NCBI RefSeq assembly: GCF_028769735.1
Contig: NC_088172.1
Coordinates: 37,534,397 to 37,598,396, forward strand
Source of the DNA: Zonotrichia leucophrys gambelii
Lineage: Eukaryota > Chordata > Aves > Passeriformes > Passerellidae
Direction of reading: 5' to 3'
Length of the DNA stretch: 64,000 nucleotides
The notes under the pieces were generated by a model that did no database searches, was not told the origin of the DNA, and saw only the letters and a program-made list of their open reading frames with translations. The position numbers and the translations under genes are program-made. Every line of letters starts with the position of its first letter. Position 1 is the stretch's first letter. Of the stretch, positions 61,025 to 64,000 are shown one piece after another.

Positions 61025-61300
61025 TTAGAACCAGACAATTTTCTGAGTTGGAGGGGACCCACAAGGATCATGGACTCCAGTTTGTGGCCCTGCACTGGAC
61101 AGCCCCAAGAATCCCACCATGTGCCTGAGAGTGTTGTCCAAACATCTCTTGAACTTTGTCAGGGTTGGTGCTGTGACCATTCCCCTGAGTAGCCTGTTAC
61201 AGTGCCACCCATCCTCTGGGTGAGGAACCTTTTCCTGATATCTAAACTAATCCTCCCCTGATAAACTTCAGGCCATTCCCTTGGGTCCTGTCACTGGTCA
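61025..61300 (-). mobile_element. CR1 LINE 3' tail
   Basis: Reverse complement of a CR1 3' end: GAGTTGGAGGGGACCCACAA, GTGTTGTCCAAACATCTCTT, GTGACCATTCCCCTGAGTAG and CCCTTGGGTCCTGTCACTGG in the usual order. Confidence 0.85.
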
Positions 61301-62207
61301 CCAGTATTATGCACAGAGGCTTGTATTGATTTCCAGAGAGTTTTTGTCAGCTTTCATTATGATTTTTAATTAACTACCATTCTCTGCTTTACTTTGTCCA
61401 TTGCTTCATTTTAAGGAGCAACATTGTCTGGGGTTAGATGAACGTTTCAGAAGGCAAAGGATCAAAATTCTTTTTCATTAAGATTGAATCTTAGTAGATG
61501 TCATGACAAGAATGAAAAGGACTGTGAAAATTGCTCCTGCTGGCTGAACTGATCTACACATACCCCTGGTAGCTGGAGCAGACACCTATTGACCTATACC
61601 CCTGTATATAGAGCTAGAGGAATGATGGGAAAGGGCAACTGAAATGATCAAGGAGATTATCCGAAGATCACCTCATGGGGAGCATGGAGGAAGGATGGAG
61701 TTCTGCAGAGGAGATGGCTGAGGGGACATACTAGAGGTTTAGAAAGCTTTGGTAGCAACAGCCAAGTGGAAGAGCGGCTCACAAATATTGCATCAGCAAA
61801 CATCAGTATGGGGGAGACTGGAGGAAACCAGTAGGAGCTTGGTTTAAAAGAGACATTTGTTAGGCTGGTGGCAGTGCACTTCTGTTGCTGGCAGCTACCT
61901 AAACCTGGGGGAATCAAATGGTATCAGCAAGTTGACTAAGGAATTAGATGGACAATAACAGATCCATGGGTGGCTGCTAAAAGGGCTAGGCTAGGACATA
62001 CCCCTGAACTGCTCTGAGCTGATCTCTAGCATTTTAGCGCTAAATAGATACAGCAGAGAAGGGGGCAGTGGCCTGCAGGAGGTGGCAAAGCTCATGTGCT
62101 CTCTTCTGATAGCCTCTGCCCAGTGAAAGCACCAACGTGTCTTGTACTCATGTGTACCCACTGACTTCAGCCCACTTCCGACTGAGAGGCTTCTTTGCTT
62201 CAAAAGA
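61301..62207. other. Intergenic stretch or 3' UTR of the unrecognised gene
   Basis: No recognised gene or repeat. If the exon at 62208-62461 is real, this stretch would hold its 3' UTR. The nearest polyadenylation-like signal seen on the minus strand is ATTAAA near 61370. Confidence 0.4.
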
Positions 62208-62461
62208 TTACTTGTTTTTTCCACAAGGAGTCTTCTTGGCTGCAGTGTAATCAACAACAGCTTGAAGACACTTTGACTTTTCTGCTTCTGTATCAGAAAT
62301 GTCCAGCCTAAATCCATCTTCCCCTGTCAAGGTAATTTCCACTTGGTCCCAACCATTCCAGATGAGATCTTTCATACAACGGGAATTGGCTGTGGGATCA
62401 GTCTGGCTACACAGTTCTGTGACATTCACTTCAATGCTGCCCAGGGTAGAAGATGGGAAAT
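62208..62461 (-). CDS. Unrecognised candidate terminal coding exon (small cysteine-containing secreted protein)
   Basis: A minus-strand frame opens after a splice-acceptor-like TTTATTGCAG and runs about 84 codons to TAA at 62208-62210. It is not low-complexity: it starts near [20 protein letters not shown], has an N-glycosylation site (NVT), four cysteines in two pairs (spacings 11 and 15 residues between them) and ends KKTPCGKNK. That looks like the C-terminus of a secreted, disulfide-bonded protein. An alternative acceptor (ATTATTTTAG) would extend it to 62537 without a stop. I did not recognise the family. No upstream exon was found between 62.5 and 64 kb, so it may continue beyond the window, be a pseudogene fragment, or be chance. 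Confidence 0.4.
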
Positions 62462-62537
62462 CTGCAATAAATGAAGAAGGGGGTGAAGCCTCTTTTGTAG
62501 GCCTTTGGTGCTGGACTGTGCTCCTCTGCGTGCTGAG

Positions 62538-64000
62538 CTAAAATAATGGTCATGGGCATTCCAGGCACTGAGGGCAAGGTTTGCAGAAAGAAGGGATTTA
62601 GCCCATCCTGGCAGGGATGGGGACATGCACATCTTTGCTATGAATAAAGCCAGGCCACCACTCCAGGTGGTCCTGACCACAGGGTGAATCACCAGTGCTC
62701 CAGCCCAGCCAAGCACAGCTCTCAGAGAAGGCAGGCCCACAGTGGGCAGCCTTGCTGCTCAGTGGAGGGGGGGGGGATTTTAAAGTTTTTGGGTTTTCCA
62801 CCATGACTCTGTCAATCTGTATGAAGTAACAACTGGTAAAAATACCATTATGTGTTTTAATATTTATTTTTCCTTCACTGATTTCCATCTTTTTTCCCCC
62901 TTCTGTAGCTATCAGTCTGATAAACCCAGAGCTGTTTTGTATTCTCCATCTTCTATGTCAGGCACCAGGTAATAAAGATCTGTAAACCAGATGCAGAGGC
63001 TGTGCAAGCATAATGAAAGGAATAATGTGATTCTGTAGAGCTTTTATTCTCGTTCCTCATGAAAGCACAGCGCTTCGTGACAAAAATCTGCCACCTCAAC
63101 CTTTTCAAACATGGGCTGCTATAGAGAGTTATTACTTTGGTGAGGTGAGGATGTAAGATTGATTTATACAATGTCATCACACCACGATGACATTGACTCC
63201 ATTACCAGTATTTATTTTCTAAGCTTTTCCATTTACAGGTCATTTACCTTTTTAAACTACCATAGCAAATGGAAGGGCTGTGTTCAGTGCCACATCCACA
63301 GCTGGACTTGGGCTCCCCCTGTCCCCAGTGTGACACACACCCCCTGCCCAAACTGCACACAGAGTTTGCATTATTCTTTCAGATGTGCAGTGCTCTGCAT
63401 TTTGCCACAATTTTCTGATGCAGTAAGGAAAAAAAGATAGTGTACAAACAAATTGTTTTTTAGCCTCCTAAAACCTACTTTAAATTGATTGAGCAGATTT
63501 TTAAAGACAAAAATACAAGGGCTTTTAGTGCTCTTCTCCAATTCTGACAAAGGATTAACAGACCAACACTAGGCTGAGACTTTTGTGTGTTGTGATGTTG
63601 ATTTTTTTTTTCTCAGCTGAGCTTTCTATCTCGCAACACCAGTGTTTCTAATGCAAATGCTACAGCCCTTCACTGTAGCAACTTAGAGGAGCAATGCTAT
63701 GATTTTAATAAAGCTGTCAGATTAAGTGACTGCATGGTTACACCATGATATTAATACATGTTCTTAACTGTCAATTAGTTAACTGGCTAATAAAAAGAGC
63801 CAAGCTTATAGGATTTCACTAATGAATATAATGCTTTGTTTCTGGGCAAAACATATGCTTTGGATATATAATTAGAAAAAAGCCCCCCTCTCTCTCCCCC
63901 ATCGAGAGAGCATGTGCAGCTGAATAAAGGAGCTCATTATACCTGCGAGGGGTCAAAGTCTGTGGATCTGTAGCTTATGGTATTATGACAGATTACAAAA
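62538..64000. other. Intergenic stretch or intron upstream of the candidate exon
   Basis: No exon recognised on either strand. It contains a G run near 62766 and AT-rich sequence. The OSTM1 gene, which neighbours SEC63 in mammals, is not seen here. Confidence 0.5.

Noticed and set aside
1..64000. CRISPR arrays, operons, prophages or bacterial defence systems.
   Set aside because: The window is a vertebrate genome with introns. The only regular repeats are microsatellites and LTRs.

Overview
This window is vertebrate nuclear DNA, almost certainly from a bird. The evidence is a vertebrate-type gene with short exons and long AT-rich introns, many CR1 (chicken repeat 1) LINE tails, avian-type endogenous retroviral sequence including one element with an alpharetrovirus-like tRNA-Trp primer-binding site, and a CpG-island promoter. 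There is no prokaryotic gene organisation: no operons, Shine-Dalgarno sites or CRISPR arrays. Nearly every open reading frame outside the exons below is a chance or repeat-derived frame.

Positions 1-49,700 hold SEC63, transcribed on the minus strand. SEC63 is the J-domain membrane subunit of the ER Sec61/Sec62/Sec63 translocon. Eighteen consecutive coding exons were placed by hand from the initiator ATG at 49438 down to 1715. All have GT donors and AG acceptors, and the reading phase is continuous across every junction. They add up to 1,920 coding bases (640 codons). Human SEC63 has 760 residues, so roughly the last 120 residues (end of the Sec63 domain and the acidic tail) lie beyond the left edge. 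The promoter is a CpG island at about 49,030-49,720 with GC boxes and an inverted CCAAT box.

The introns are mostly unremarkable AT-rich sequence with scattered old CR1 pieces. Intron 5 carries a compact 1-kb LTR retroelement (24,633-25,657). It has two LTRs of about 310 bp, a primer-binding site close to the avian tRNA-Trp type, a polypurine tract and about 400 bp of interior with no coding capacity. It looks like a non-autonomous LTR element inserted antisense to SEC63.

Positions 49,800-64,000 are intergenic and rich in mobile elements. There are adjacent antisense CR1 pieces just upstream of the SEC63 promoter, then a decayed minus-strand endogenous retrovirus (about 53,190-58,170) with both LTRs, a polypurine tract and recognisable but broken protease, reverse transcriptase, RNase H and integrase. 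Further on are a probable LTR relic (about 59,090-59,400), a TTCC/CT-rich microsatellite of about 525 bp and another CR1. At 62,208-62,461 (minus) there is a frame that looks like the last coding exon of a small cysteine-containing secreted protein. I do not recognise it, and it is the best lead for an undescribed gene here.

I found no rRNA, tRNA or other recognisable RNA gene. No wholly new multi-gene system is evident. The most notable items are the small tRNA-Trp LTR element and the unrecognised terminal exon.
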